Positions 42,998-53,747 of a DNA stretch of 64,000 nt are shown here, piece after piece. A program made the position numbers and the translations under genes. Origin of the DNA: Thinopyrum elongatum (taxonomy: Eukaryota > Streptophyta > Magnoliopsida > Poales > Poaceae); NCBI GenBank assembly GCA_011799875.1, contig CM022302.1:201544086-201608085 (forward strand), read 5' to 3'. How positions within the stretch are numbered: position 1 is the first letter of the stretch; each line of letters starts with the position of its first letter. A model generated the notes under the pieces. It had not been told where the DNA came from. It did not search any database and worked only from the letters and a program-made list of their open reading frames with translations.

Positions 42998-44193
42998 AGG
43001 TCTGGATCATCATACACTTGGCAAAGCATTGTTGCAGGCATATAAACATTTCAGAGTGGATGCATTTGGCGAGTTGGGACGGGATCATAGATCGATATAT
43101 GGCAGGATCCTGGGATTCCTGCTAGCCCTTATAGGAAGGTTATTACACCAAGAGGTGCCATCATGTTATCTAAAGTGGAAGAATTAATAGACCCGCACTC
43201 GGGACAATTGGATGAGGTCCTTTAAGAGATGTTTTCTCCCTAGTGGACGTTTAGAGAATTTTACAAATCTGCCTGAATACTCAAGGTCTTCATAATTTTT
43301 TTTGCATGGAACTATACGCGCTCTTGAACTTTCTCGGTTCGGTCTTCTTATCATCGCGACCTGGAACACCAACATGGAGTGTAGTCACAACGAGTTGATG
43401 GGCAAGGGGCTGTACACCTTAATCCAGTGTGGATGGATTGTTGGAGCTTGCGTTTACCAGGGAAAATAAAGCATTTCCTGTGGAAGGGCATGCGAGAGAA
43501 TCTACCCTGCTATGGTATTCTAGCAGAAAGGCACATACCATGTTATCTGCAACATCCTATGTGTTCGATGGAGGTGGAAGATATTCAACATTGCCTATTC
43601 ACGTGTTCTCGAGCACACTAAGTCTGGACAGAGTTAGGGCTAAGAGATACAATCAGACAAGTCGTTGCCCAAGACATATCGGGCTTTATCACCTTACAAA
43701 TTTTGTCAAAGTTACTACCGGGAACGAGTGAAGTTCCTATACCGGAGTTGGTAATTGTTGCAGCATGGTATGTGTGGTGGCAACGATGCCAAATTGTAAA
43801 GGGAGAATTGATACAAACCCTGGGTAGAACAACTCTTGCTATCAAGGCGTTAGCTACAAACTATGTTAGAGCTGCATCTCCTAAAGTCTCTGAACGAAAA
43901 ATAATAATCAGATCTGGAAAAGGCCTCACAAGGGAGCTATAAAAATTAATGTGAATGCTACCTTTTTTCAACGGTCTCATGATGGCGCTATAGGAGCGGT
44001 TGCAGGTGATGACCGTGATCATTTTATTGTAGCTACAACATGGGTGCTGCCATACGTGAGTAGTACTGATTCAGCGGAGATCTTGGCCATCAAGCATGGT
44101 CTTTATTTGGCAGCGAGGATTGGATGCAACGTTGCTCATATTGAGTTCGATTCTAGTTTTGCGGTGGAGACCATGCAAAAACAAGAAGATTGA
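42998..44193 (+). pseudogene. Decayed LINE 3' region
   Basis: Three recognisable pieces in order: end of the reverse-transcriptase region (SSYTWQSIVAG, ITPRGAIMLSKVEELIDPH), a zf-RVT domain at about 43420-43620 (WSLRLPGKIKHFLWKGMREN, CSMEVEDIQHCLFTCSRAH) and an RNase H start at about 43920-44193 (IKINVNATFF, SAEILAIKHGLYLAARIGCN). Several frameshifts and stops break it. No poly(A) or target duplication found, so it is older than the LINE at 15342. Confidence 0.8.
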
Positions 44194-44227
44194 ATACTTT
44201 GACATGTTTCTAGTTTTTTTGTGATCA

Positions 44228-44304
44228 CTTAAGGTTTTTTTGACATGTAAGTTGTGCTAGGTCCCACTAGTCCCACATATGTCATCCACCAAAAAAACCT
44301 TAAG
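44228..44304. mobile_element. Short inverted-repeat element
   Basis: 77 bases bounded by perfect 14-base inverted arms CTTAAGGTTTTTTT and AAAAAAACCTTAAG. MITE-like; family unknown. Confidence 0.5.
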
Positions 44305-44618
44305 GCCTCGTTTGGTAGAAGTGGATCGGAGGAGTTTTCAGCGGATTTTCCTCGCGTGGCCCAGAACCCTCGCAGATCCCTGTTAGCCCATTTGGTACGC
44401 GGGGTTTTGACGACCCAACCCCCTCCGATCCCCTCCTATACTGTTCTTTCCACGCGGTTCAGAGCCCTCCTAGGGTGGGTTGTGGATTTGGGAGGAGACG
44501 AAGCCGCCTGCTCACCACGCTGCCGCCCGCCACCTTTGACTCTGGCGTACTGGCCTTCTCCTCGGCGGTAAGTCCTCGCCATCTAGGTTTCTTCCATCTG
44601 CCCGGTCATGGCTGCCGC

Positions 44619-44693
44619 CTCGTCCTCCCCGGCGAGCTCGCCTAGCACGCCGTCTCCGAGGGCACCAAGGCCGTCACCAATTTCACCAGCTAG
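44619..44693 (+). pseudogene. Histone H2B C-terminal fragment
   Basis: 25 codons read LVLPGELA-stop-HAVSEGTKAVTNFTS-stop, matching the C-terminus of plant histone H2B, with the usual Lys after GELA changed to TAG and one terminal Ser missing. Only this tail is present. It sits in the GC-rich left part of the putative DNA transposon, so capture by a transposon is likely. Confidence 0.75.
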
Positions 44694-45063
44694 ATAGGCT
44701 TTGTGTGTTTATCTGTAGTTAGCTGCTGGATTGTGCCCTGACTAGATGTTGTCTTTTCAATGGAACAACACAGACATGTAATTTCCAGTCTGAAGAAAGA
44801 CATGTTGATGCTTGGATGTTGGACGTGTTCTGATGGTTTGATTGATGTTTGCTGAATGCTTGTTGATGCCATTGGTTGTGAGAACTGAATTCTGCCGTCT
44901 TCAATCCCAAATATGCTATGTGTGTATGATCCAATATGCAAAATGACTCAATGCTATTTCTATTGCTTCCGAGTTCTTTTGTATCTCCTCTTTTTGCTTA
45001 AAAGTTTTTTTGACTATGCCACAATGCTTGATTTGCGAGCCAAAGTATGGGACAATTATGTAA

Positions 45064-46239
45064 GATATGCACGGGAGAGACTTATGGCACAATGATGATA
45101 GCAAGAAGATTTGCACGCTAAAAGTAACTATGCGGAGTAAGCATATCACTAAGGTGCACAAAGAGCGTGGCCCGGCAATTCTCGACTCGCTAGTCTCGAT
45201 AGGTAAGGTATGCAATAGGCTCGGGGCGATCAATGCAATGGCAAGGAATATGTACAATGATGTCGTTGAGGTTACCGTCCTTGCTTACGGTTAATATGAA
45301 GATGAAGTGGTCGTTCTCGATGTCAAGACCGGGGTGATGATGAGTGGAGGTGATGTCGAAGTCGAACCGTTCCTAAGTAGCCAAAACACCCTAGGAAATG
45401 GAAAAAACCGCGAACTCAAAATCTCAAACGTCAAATGTCAAATGGTGGTAGCGGAAATGCGGTGGAGGTTTCGGAGTTGACAATGCGGAAGTGGTGGTGG
45501 TGGTTGATGAAGAAGCAACCGTCCCTAAGTAGCCGAAACACCTTAGGAGACTCGAGTCACAACTCAAGCAACCACAAATGCTAAATGGAGCAAAATGGGT
45601 TAGGTTGTGGAAAGCTATGGTGGTTTTGCGGATGATATGGTGGAGGGCCTAGGCAAAGATGCCAAAATTCCAAAGTTTTGAGGAACACAAATGATGGTGT
45701 TAGTATTTTTGTGGGATGGATGATGTCAATAGCTACAAAACAAGCTAAAGAACACGAAAATCGGACTTCGGATGAATTAGTTATGGCCAAAACAGTTTTT
45801 GGAGGTGGGCTGAAACTAGGGGGTGCGGGCACCCGGGGGTAGGGAGGTGCGGGTGCCGGGGGTGGTTAGGGTGTTGGGCAGAAAAGTGGCCCGGGGGTAA
45901 GGGGTGCGGGCGCCCGGGGTGGTCAGGGGGGTTGGGCAAAAACTTGCCCGGGGGTTGAAGTCCGGGTGCCCGGGGTGGTCGATTTGGGTAGATTTTTTTT
46001 GGGAAAAGGCAAAATTGGGTGGATTTAGTGGTGGGAAAGGTGTGGATGGTTGGGGAGAGGCTAGATCTACTTGCCAAACAACAAATCCATGGACCAAAAC
46101 AACTAAATCTCACAAGAACAAACAAATTGCAAGAAAATTTTGTGGGGCAATTTTTGTGGGGATTTTCAAATTGGGACCAAAAAGCAACGAAATTAGGCTA
46201 GCAAATGGGGGGTAGGGACTCCAACATGTGAATCAACCT
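45064..46239 (-). mobile_element. 5' leader of minus-strand Gypsy element
   Basis: Non-coding sequence downstream (minus strand) of the primer site at 46240-46253. Contains G/C-rich words CACCCGGGGGT and GGCGCCCGGGG repeated between 45827 and 45985, and two copies of a CCTAAGTAGCC(A/G)AAACACC block (about 45372 and 45522). No gag ORF found before the sequence ends near 45064. Confidence 0.4.
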
Positions 46240-46253
46240 TGCTCATGATACCA
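46240..46253 (-). other. Primer-binding site, tRNA-Met type
   Basis: On the minus strand CTTGGTATCATGAGC follows an LTR end ...CCTATAACA. TGGTATCA matches the start of the initiator-Met primer site. Confidence 0.5.
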
Positions 46254-46256
46254 AGA

Positions 46257-46902
46257 TGTTATAGGGTGAAACCCTAAGGGAGATCTTTTCACACTTGGAG
46301 GGGCAAAAAGGGATGAACTCACAAGAACACAAGGGGTAAACCACTCAAATGAACCGGATTACACATCCACTAGAGTAGCACACATGAGATCCACAAGAAT
46401 ACAAGAACAATTCAAGGAAAATAGCACTAGGGTAAAGTTCTTCCCACTCCCAAGGAGGTGAGGTCTTGATGATAGTCTTCTCCAAGAGGAGGCCTTGAAA
46501 TCCACAAGGGGATCTACTCCTTGGAGGTCTTGATCTCCAAGAGGAGGGGAAAGATGAGCAAAGCTCTCTCAGTGTCTATCCAATACTTTGCTAACCGTAG
46601 AAATGAGCTAGATATGGAGTACTTATAGGCTAGGGATGAATTGGGGAAAAAACGGGGTTACAAGGGTCATTTCGCCCTAAGTGCGCGCAGGCACAGCCGG
46701 ACTTGTCCGGGCACCCGGTGTAAAGAGGCCGGGCACCCGGTGTCATCAGTGAGGAGAAGGCCGGGCACCCGGGGGTGAGGTCCGGGCACCCGGGGTAGTC
46801 AGGGGGCCGTGCCCCACGGGGCCAGCCGGTGCGGGCACCCGGGGGTCTGGGCACCCGGGGTGTCTAGAGAGCCTTCGGTGCTTCGTGTCTTCGGGCTCTT
46901 CA
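46257..46902 (-). mobile_element. LTR of minus-strand Gypsy element
   Basis: Minus strand from about TGAAGAGCCCG (46902) to CCTATAACA (46257). Contains a TATA (CCTATAAGTACTCC near 46625) and several GGGCACCCGGGG words (46700-46860). The start is uncertain, because the pol-like frame at 46799-47137 runs into it. Confidence 0.5.
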
Positions 46903-47137
46903 TTGTCCTCCTTCTTCTTGAGGCTCTTGCCTCTTCATGATCTTCTCCTCGATACCTAGGCATGCACAAAGTCTCAGCTTGAGGTAGAAGCCATTTCTCA
47001 TATGAAATCAAAGGGAGCTCGAAGAGGAAAGAGGTAACCTTGGTTTCAATGGTACGTGCATGGGTTGTCGTCATCAGTCCACTTAGCGTTCGTGGTGGTG
47101 ATGGAATGCCCATGAGGATGACCGTAGGATGCTCCAC
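46799..47137 (-). pseudogene. Gypsy pol C-terminal tail
   Basis: A minus-strand frame of 112 codons with GLMTTTHARTIETKVTSFLF and KWLLPQAETLCMPRYRGEDH, the pattern seen at the end of pol in chromovirus-type Gypsy elements (GPxTRARA ... LLPQxExLCxxRY). It reads on into the LTR. Confidence 0.5.
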
Positions 47138-49088
47138 ATCACCTTACCTAATGAAATGGAATAGTGTGCTAACAGTAGCTTTCTCTTGGTTTGGACAGTG
47201 GATTCATTCACCTTACTCTGGTTGATCCCATCTTTCTTTAGACCGCAGATGCCATGCTAAACAGCAGCGCTGCCTCCCTAGAAATACAATGCAAAACAAT
47301 ACTACTCATATAATTGTCTTACCCCATAACTTATTTGTGCCCTGAAGCTCCTGGCGAAAAACTCTTACTATTTATTTTTTCAGATGAACAATACTCCAAT
47401 AATAATTAAGTGGTGAATTCTCCTACTGTTCTGCAGCTCCAATAACCAAAACAACAAACATTTCCCGAGCCTTAGACAGATCTACACATATTTTGCAATT
47501 TATGCACACAATACATTTCCAGTAATTCTACTTTGTTCATTGTTATTCAGTGTGGCTTGTAAGGCTGGACTGCGCAAATACAGAAATACCAACATAGTTC
47601 ATCTCATGGTTGCATGCCTTGAGGCTAACCTACACATACACACAACCCCATTTGCAGTATTTATAATAACTCAACATTGTCTCTCCCGAACTCCTATATT
47701 TATTTTAAATCTGGGACTACTTCATTCCACTCCAATATATAATACATAGGCATCAACGGGTTTGCTGTTGGCAAAGTGTGGCGATGATTTCATGTATTTG
47801 TATGCGTGTTGTGGCTTACATAGTTGCAGTGGTTTTTTCATGTTGTAGCTCACCTTGCTGCATCTGCTCAAGATTATCTGCTAGCTGTTACTTTATTTTG
47901 TTTTTAAAGATATGTTTGACCTGTTGTATAACTTGCGTGATCTAATTCTATGTTTCACACGTACATATAGTCTGCAAGAAAGCTAGCCGACTCCTTTCTC
48001 CTTTTTCTTTTTGTGGGGAAGTAACTCTTTTTTTCCTGAAACTGAATGGTAGCTAAACTGGGAAGTTGGAATGTTTGGGTTTTATGTTTAACTGAACGAC
48101 AGCTAACTTTGGAAGTTTGAATGCTTGACTTGAGTATGCCTTTTTTTTAAAGAGAATGCTTGGGTATGTGAACTGCGATGATGAGATTAGTGGCATGACG
48201 ATGCTTGTCCATCCTTGTTGCATCTGGGTGGCAGTGCTTGGAGCATGGCTGCTGTTAGGCGTGGTGGCTTATTATTTTGTCATATAATGGACTTGTTCTC
48301 GAGCATTGAAACCTCTACTCTTCATAAGTTATGGATGATGACCATTCTGTAGCTTAGCATACATAATTTTTCCAACAAACATTTGCTTTTGTGTTATCAC
48401 TCTCATAAGAACTGGAGTACTAGAACATAGGTTGGCCTATTTCAGTTTTGTCACTCATTTTGCTTTTGTTTAATAATCAAGTTCCCACACACCAGAGAAG
48501 CAAGATTAAACTCTAGACAAACTTTTGGTCAATCAAAAACTGGATGATCATGACATCATTAAGAGCAATTCGTGTGTATGACAACATTATTCTCAAAGTT
48601 GCTTGGACTGTAATAATATAACTGATTGTGAGCTATTGCACAAGTTTGTGTTTCATTATGTTTGTTGCAAAATTATGGTGTTGCTGTGAAAGATCACAGA
48701 TGAGATATTTTTTATTCCAAGTCATGCTGTTATGAGAAAATCATGTTGTTGCTGTGATATAATTGATATGTTGTGATGAGATATTGGTCCGAAGTCATGC
48801 AAAGTTATATTGTTGCTGTGAAGAAATGTTGCAAGATTATTCCCCTGTAGCAAGTTTCATGAGGTCACATTTTTTGTTAGGTGACCTTTACAATTCTGTA
48901 GCAAGCTCTTCTTAATATGATGTTGTTTTCTTGTAAAGATTGCATTTTTAGATGTTTGCACTATCTTATCTAAATATGGCAATCCCTGCCTACCAAACAA
49001 GTTTTTCATATGAAGGGAATTGTGACTAGAGGGGTTTGGGGGGTTTCAAGGGGATTTTGAGAGGATTGCTAGAAGGGGGGGGGGGATT
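47138..49088. other. AT-rich, no gene seen
   Basis: 1.9 kb without coding signal. A word GTTGTTGCTGTGA recurs near 48670, 48745 and 48810. An 11-G run at 49075-49085 abuts the Copia LTR. Confidence 0.4.
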
Positions 49089-50671
49089 TGAAAGTGCAAC
49101 TAATCCCCGGGTGGTTTTGGTAATTCATAACAACATATAGCTCATTGAACTAATATCCATTCAAGTTGAATATTTCAGAAAGTTCAATGATTGGCATGGC
49201 ATGGACTAGAGATGTGAACCCCTCAAAATGCTAAGGACAAAGATTGGCAAAAGCACAAGACTCTTCATTTCTATTTTAGTGATCCAAGATCACATTGAGT
49301 CCATAGGAAAGCCAATACTATTAAAAGGGGATGAGGTGTTGCTTAATGGTCTACTTGCTCAAAGTGCTTGGTGATATTGCTCCAAAACCCTCAGCCACTT
49401 TCTCATTTCCACATATGTCCATAACCCAAAGTCAAACTCGGCCCCACCGATTTGATCTATCCGGCGCCACCGAGTTCATTTGACATAGCCACTGCCAGAA
49501 ACCCTAGACAATTTGGTCTCACCGATACGGATCTCGGTCTCACCGAGATGGCCTTGCAAACTCTCTGTTGCCTGTTGTAATTATTCCGGTCTCACCGAAA
49601 TGTGCAATCGGTCTCACCGAGTTTGCTTGACCAACTCTCTGTTTGATCTTTGCTGAAATCGGCCTCACCGAGTTCATGCAATCGGTCTCATCAAGATGAG
49701 GTTTTGCCCTAGCCCTAGCACATCGGTCCCACCGAGTTGATCATGTCGGTCCCACCGAGATTCCTAACATTCACATTTTGAACTAAATCGGTCTCACCGA
49801 GTTCTTCTATTCGGTCTGACTGAGTTGGGTCAAATGTGTGTAACGGTTGGATTTTGTGTGGAGGCTATATATACCCCTCCACCCCCTTCTCCATTTGAGA
49901 GAGAACCATCAGAACGTGCCTACACTTCCACTACTCATTTTCTGAGAGAGAACCACCTACTCATGTGTTGAGACCAAGACATTCCAATCCTACCACAAGA
50001 ATCTTGATCTCTAGTCTTCCCCAAGTTGCTTTCCACTCAAATCATCTTTCCACCATAGCCAAATCTGTGAGAGAGAGTTGAGTGTTGGGGAGACTATCAT
50101 TTGAAGCACAAGAGCAAGGAGTTCATCATCAACACACCATCTATTACCTTTTGGAGAGTGATGTCTCTTAGATTGGTTAGGTGTCGCTTGGGAGCCTTGG
50201 ACAAGATTGTGGAGTTGAACCAAGAAGTTTGTAAGGGCAAGGAGATCGCCTACTTCGTGAAGATGTACCCGAGTGAGGCAAGTCCTTCGTGGGCGATGGC
50301 CATGGTGGGATAGACAAGGTTGCTTCTTCGTGGACCTTCGTGGGTGGAGCCCTCCGTGGACTCGCGCAACCGTTACCCTTCGTGGGTTGAAGTCTCCATC
50401 AACGTGGACGTACGATAGCACCACCTATTGGAACCACGCCAAAAATCTCCGTGTCTACATTGCATTTTCCTTCTCCAAACCCTTCCCTTTACCTTCATAT
50501 GCAATGTTTTACTTTCCGCTGCTACACTCTTAGAATTGCATGTGTAGGTTGATTGCTTGACTTGTGCTAAGTTGCTAAAAATCTTCCAACACTTAAAATT
50601 GGGAAAAGGTTAGACTTTTATTTGGTCAAGTAGTCTAATCACCCCCCTCTAGACCTACTTTCGATCCTACA
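49089..50671 (+). mobile_element. SIRE/Maximus-type Copia 5' LTR
   Basis: 1583 bases from TGAAAGTGCAACTAATCCCC to CTTTCGATCCTACA. A TATA lies in GAGGCTATATATACCCCTCC (49860). A primer site follows, so this is a 5' LTR. Same family as 13575-15048. Confidence 0.92.
49439..49825. repeat. Array of TCGGT-N3-ACCGA palindromes in LTR
   Basis: About twelve copies in under 400 bases, for example TCGGTCTCACCGA, TCGGTCCCACCGA, TCGGCCTCACCGA, often followed by GTT or GAT. Each half-site is the reverse complement of the other. Confidence 0.9.
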
Positions 50672-50673
50672 AG

Positions 50674-50685
50674 TGGCATCAGAGA
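50674..50685 (+). other. Primer-binding site of SIRE-type Copia
   Basis: TGGCATCAGAGA, three bases after the LTR, close to the initiator-Met primer site TGGTATCAGAGC. Confidence 0.7.
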
Positions 50686-50755
50686 GTTGGTCTCCATTTG
50701 CCTTGATTTCCATAGCTTTGGTGATCATAGCCTTGGTTTCACAACCTAGGAGAGT

Positions 50756-52636
50756 ATGGTGTCTAGCGAGGGAAATTACCACCATAGAGGTCCTTACTTT
50801 GATGGTACTAATTTTGCTAGTTGGAAGCATAAGATGAAAATGCATATTCTTGGTCATAACCCCGCCGTTTGGGCTATTGTGCGTGTTGGCTTGCAAGGTG
50901 AATACTTCGAGGATGGAAGAGAACCGGATCATGAAGCGACCGCGGAAGAATTGAAGATGTTGCAATACAATGCTCAAGCTTGCGATATTCTTTTCAATGG
51001 ATTGTGCCCCGAAGAATTCAACAAAATCAGCCGCCTTGAGAATGCAAAGGAAATTTGGGATACTTTGGTTGATATGCACGAAGGTACCGAGTCCGTCAAG
51101 GAATCCAAATTGGATGTGCTTCAAAGTCAACTTGACAAGTTCAAAATGAAGGATGGTGAAGGAGTCGCTAAGATGTACTCTAGGCTTGCTCTCATCACAA
51201 ATGAGATTGCCGGCTTAGGAAGTGAAGAGATGACCGACAGATTCATCATCAAGAAGATCCTAAGAGCCTTGGATGGAAAATATGATACCGTGTGCACCTT
51301 GATCCAACTGATGCCCAATTACAAAGATCTCAAGCCAACGGAAGTCATTGGTAGAATTGTTGCTCATGAGATGTCACTCAAGGATAAGGAAGAGCTTCAC
51401 AACAAGTCTAGTGGTGCTTATAAAGCTTCATGTGATGCTCCTACAACATCAAGTGAAAAACAAGTCTTCAATGAAGAATTGAGCTTAATGGTGAAGAACT
51501 TCAACAAATTCTACAAGAGTAGAAGCAAAGAGAGAAGTTCCAAGTCAAGGTCCTACAATGACAAAAGATCTTCTAGTCATGATCACAATTGCTACAATTG
51601 TGGAAGACCCGGACACTACTCCAATGAGTGTACGGCTCCCTACAAGAAAAGAGAAGATTCTCCCAAGAGAAGAAGTAAAAGAGAAGAATCACCACCAAGA
51701 GAGAGAGGGAGTAGAGATGATCGTTATGAACGAAGACCCTCTCGTAGAAGCAAGGATTCGGAAAGGAAAGACAAGTCATCAAAGAGCTACACAAGACGAA
51801 GACATCAAGCTCATGTTGGTGAATGGGTATCCGGTTCCGACTCCGACCACTACTCCGAGAGAAGTTATCACTCTGACTCCGAATATACTCAAGATGAAGG
51901 TGTTGCCAGTCTTGCATTTGTGTCTTCCAACTCCTACGACTTATTTGACTCACCAAATGAAGGAATTGAAAGATGCTTCATGGCTAAAGGCCCCAAGGTA
52001 TCACACCCCGAGTATGTTGATTTCAATAGTGATGAAGATAATTTGCTAGGTGATGATGATTTACTTGTTGACAACACTAGTGATGAAAACTATGATGAAA
52101 TTGCTATTAATCATGCTAATCAAGATGGGACGAATGACAATGATAAGAAGGAGATTGAGCGTCTAACTAAAGAACTAAACACTCTTAAGTTAGCTCATGA
52201 AACTACTTTAGAGGATCATCGAGAGCTTTTAAAGACTCATGAGAAGCTACGCTTTGAGAAGCTCAATCTAGAGCAAGAGCATGGGTTCTTAAAAGCAATC
52301 AATGATGATCTTCAAAAGAAAAGTTCTTCTTACATTGCCAAGCGTTTACTCTTGTCTACTTACATGCCACAAGTAAAATCTAGCAACAAGAACAAGAAAG
52401 ATTCTTCTTCTAGTAGTAACAATAATCATGCTAAATCCAATATTGTTGCTTCTAGTAGTTCTCTTGATTCCACTAATGATTCTCTTAGCCAAGTTACACT
52501 TGAGCAAGAAAATAGCTTATTGAAGGGAATTATAGAGAAAGGTGTTTACAAGAGCCTTGCCGGAAGTAAGCAATTTGAAGAAATTGTACGCAAGCATGGA
52601 AGGCACCAGAAGAATCAAGGTGTTGGTTTTGAATGA
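50756..52636 (+). CDS. SIRE-type Copia gag polyprotein
   Basis: An intact 626-codon frame from the first ATG after the primer site (MVSSEGNYHHRGPYFDGTNF). Residues about 15-220 are the Copia capsid (UBN2-type) domain, with FASWKHKMKMHILGH and AKEIWDTLVDMHEGTESVKE. Residues 279-292 form a zinc knuckle, CYNCGRPGHYSNEC, which packages RNA. Residues 255-345 are extremely Arg/Ser/Lys-rich (RS-like). The rest is acidic with a heptad-rich helix near 465-525. It builds the virus-like particle of the retrotransposon. After TGA at 52634-52636 the same frame continues 102 codons to TAG at 52940-52942 with one more stop (52667-52669), so the original gag was longer. Confidence 0.9.
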   Translation: MVSSEGNYHHRGPYFDGTNFASWKHKMKMHILGHNPAVWAIVRVGLQGEYFEDGREPDHEATAEELKMLQYNAQACDILFNGLCPEEFNKISRLENAKEIWDTLVDMHEGTESVKESKLDVLQSQLDKFKMKDGEGVAKMYSRLALITNEIAGLGSEEMTDRFIIKKILRALDGKYDTVCTLIQLMPNYKDLKPTEVIGRIVAHEMSLKDKEELHNKSSGAYKASCDAPTTSSEKQVFNEELSLMVKNFNKFYKSRSKERSSKSRSYNDKRSSSHDHNCYNCGRPGHYSNECTAPYKKREDSPKRRSKREESPPRERGSRDDRYERRPSRRSKDSERKDKSSKSYTRRRHQAHVGEWVSGSDSDHYSERSYHSDSEYTQDEGVASLAFVSSNSYDLFDSPNEGIERCFMAKGPKVSHPEYVDFNSDEDNLLGDDDLLVDNTSDENYDEIAINHANQDGTNDNDKKEIERLTKELNTLKLAHETTLEDHRELLKTHEKLRFEKLNLEQEHGFLKAINDDLQKKSSSYIAKRLLLSTYMPQVKSSNKNKKDSSSSSNNNHAKSNIVASSSSLDSTNDSLSQVTLEQENSLLKGIIEKGVYKSLAGSKQFEEIVRKHGRHQKNQGVGFE

Positions 52637-52942
52637 AATTTCAATGCCAATGGAGTTGAGTGGGAATAAGATCAATACCCCAAGACAAATTTTGTTCCTC
52701 AACAAGAGAAGTATGACCCCACTTCTTTCAAAGGAACACTAGCTCAAGATGATCTTCCACCACAAGACCACAAGCTAAAAGGCAAGGACAAGCTTCAAGA
52801 GGAGATTGATGCATTTGAAGAAGCTCCTAAGGCCTTGGTCAAGTGGGTTCCCAAGACTACATCAAGTTCTACTTCATCAAGTATGACTACAACTCCAAGG
52901 ATTCCCATCAAGTTGATGTGGATCCCAAAGAAGAAGAACTAG
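52637..52942 (+). pseudogene. Gag C-terminal remnant after in-frame stop
   Basis: Same frame as the gag upstream, interrupted only by stops at 52634-52636 and 52667-52669. Ends LVKWVPKTTSSSTSSS...WIPKKKN, the usual gag end in this family. Confidence 0.65.
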
Positions 52943-53740
52943 AGAGTTCTTGAGGGTGACTCCGCCAACATACTTCACTCATATACACTTTGGCAAGGAC
53001 AAGTGCAATCAACTTCCATATCTTGCACTAGTTCAAGGAGTCACAAACCCTCTTGTTGGTAAGACAAGGGACAAGGTAACCTAATGCTTTCATGGACATC
53101 ATCATATGTGTGTTTCACTCTATGTCTATGGATATCCTTGTGGGACTAACCCATGTAGGTATTGAAAGTGCAACTCACTCCAATGGATTGCTCCAAATGA
53201 TCTACATCAACATTGAGCATCCACATCTTCAACACCTACATGAAGTCATCATCGACAAAAACCCAAGGTTAGTTCATCCCTCTAAGGGGGGATATCACAT
53301 CTAGGGGGAGCTTTACTCTAAGAATTGAGCTAAAGCAACTCTAATGGTGTGAACTCAACAATGCTTTATGTAAAAGTGGTAACCCCACTTGTGCTTAAAC
53401 GATGAGTATGACCTATGATCAAATGTTCTCATTTGACTCCTAAGTCAATATACTCATATATAGATGACATTGTCATCGCCAATTGCTTGATAGATGCTAG
53501 AGTGTTTGTGCATGCTTTGCCACATGTTTTATTTGCCATCTTATTGTGTGAGCATGTTGGTTGCATAATTTTTCCCATTCGAGGACATCCATTTGTTGCT
53601 TTGATTGTTTGGATTTTCTTTTGCCAAATGGATGGACAAGAATTCCTAAGTACTCCCTCTAGCTATCTATGCTTTTCTCGTCTCAAACTCTATTCATGCT
53701 ACATCACAAAGTTTGAACAAGTCGAATTCGGACCCTCCGG
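52943..53740 (+). other. SIRE-type Copia internal region without pol
   Basis: Where integrase, reverse transcriptase and RNase H should lie, only about 800 bases of non-coding DNA are present. A short frame with GGGGGATATCACATCTAGGGGGAG-like purine tracts near 53285-53310 resembles 3' UTR of this family. No pol motif stands. Confidence 0.7.
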
Positions 53741-53747
53741 GTGAGGA

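Larger units (their letters stand above)
44305..49088. mobile_element. Possible DNA-transposon remnant with nested Gypsy
   Basis: Left end GGCCTCGTTTGGTAGAAGTG at about 44305 and an inverted counterpart CTACCAAACAAG at 48993-49004 suggest one DNA element (Harbinger- or hAT-like). It was split by a Gypsy segment (about 45064-47137) and cut at 49088 by the Copia LTR. Carries an H2B fragment. The boundaries are inference. Confidence 0.3.

Noticed and set aside
45816..46125. Proline-rich frames on the minus strand
   Set aside because: Produced by the CACCCGGGG repeats of a Gypsy leader; they differ in every frame and have no start context.
49439..49825. CRISPR-like short repeats
   Set aside because: Repeat arms are only five bases with irregular spacing, the repeat recurs in LTRs, and the genome is a plant.
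53440..53560. SYIDDIVIANC peptide resembling the reverse-transcriptase YxDD box
   Set aside because: No other reverse-transcriptase motif surrounds it, the frame is short, and the region looks like untranslated sequence of the family. Treated as chance.
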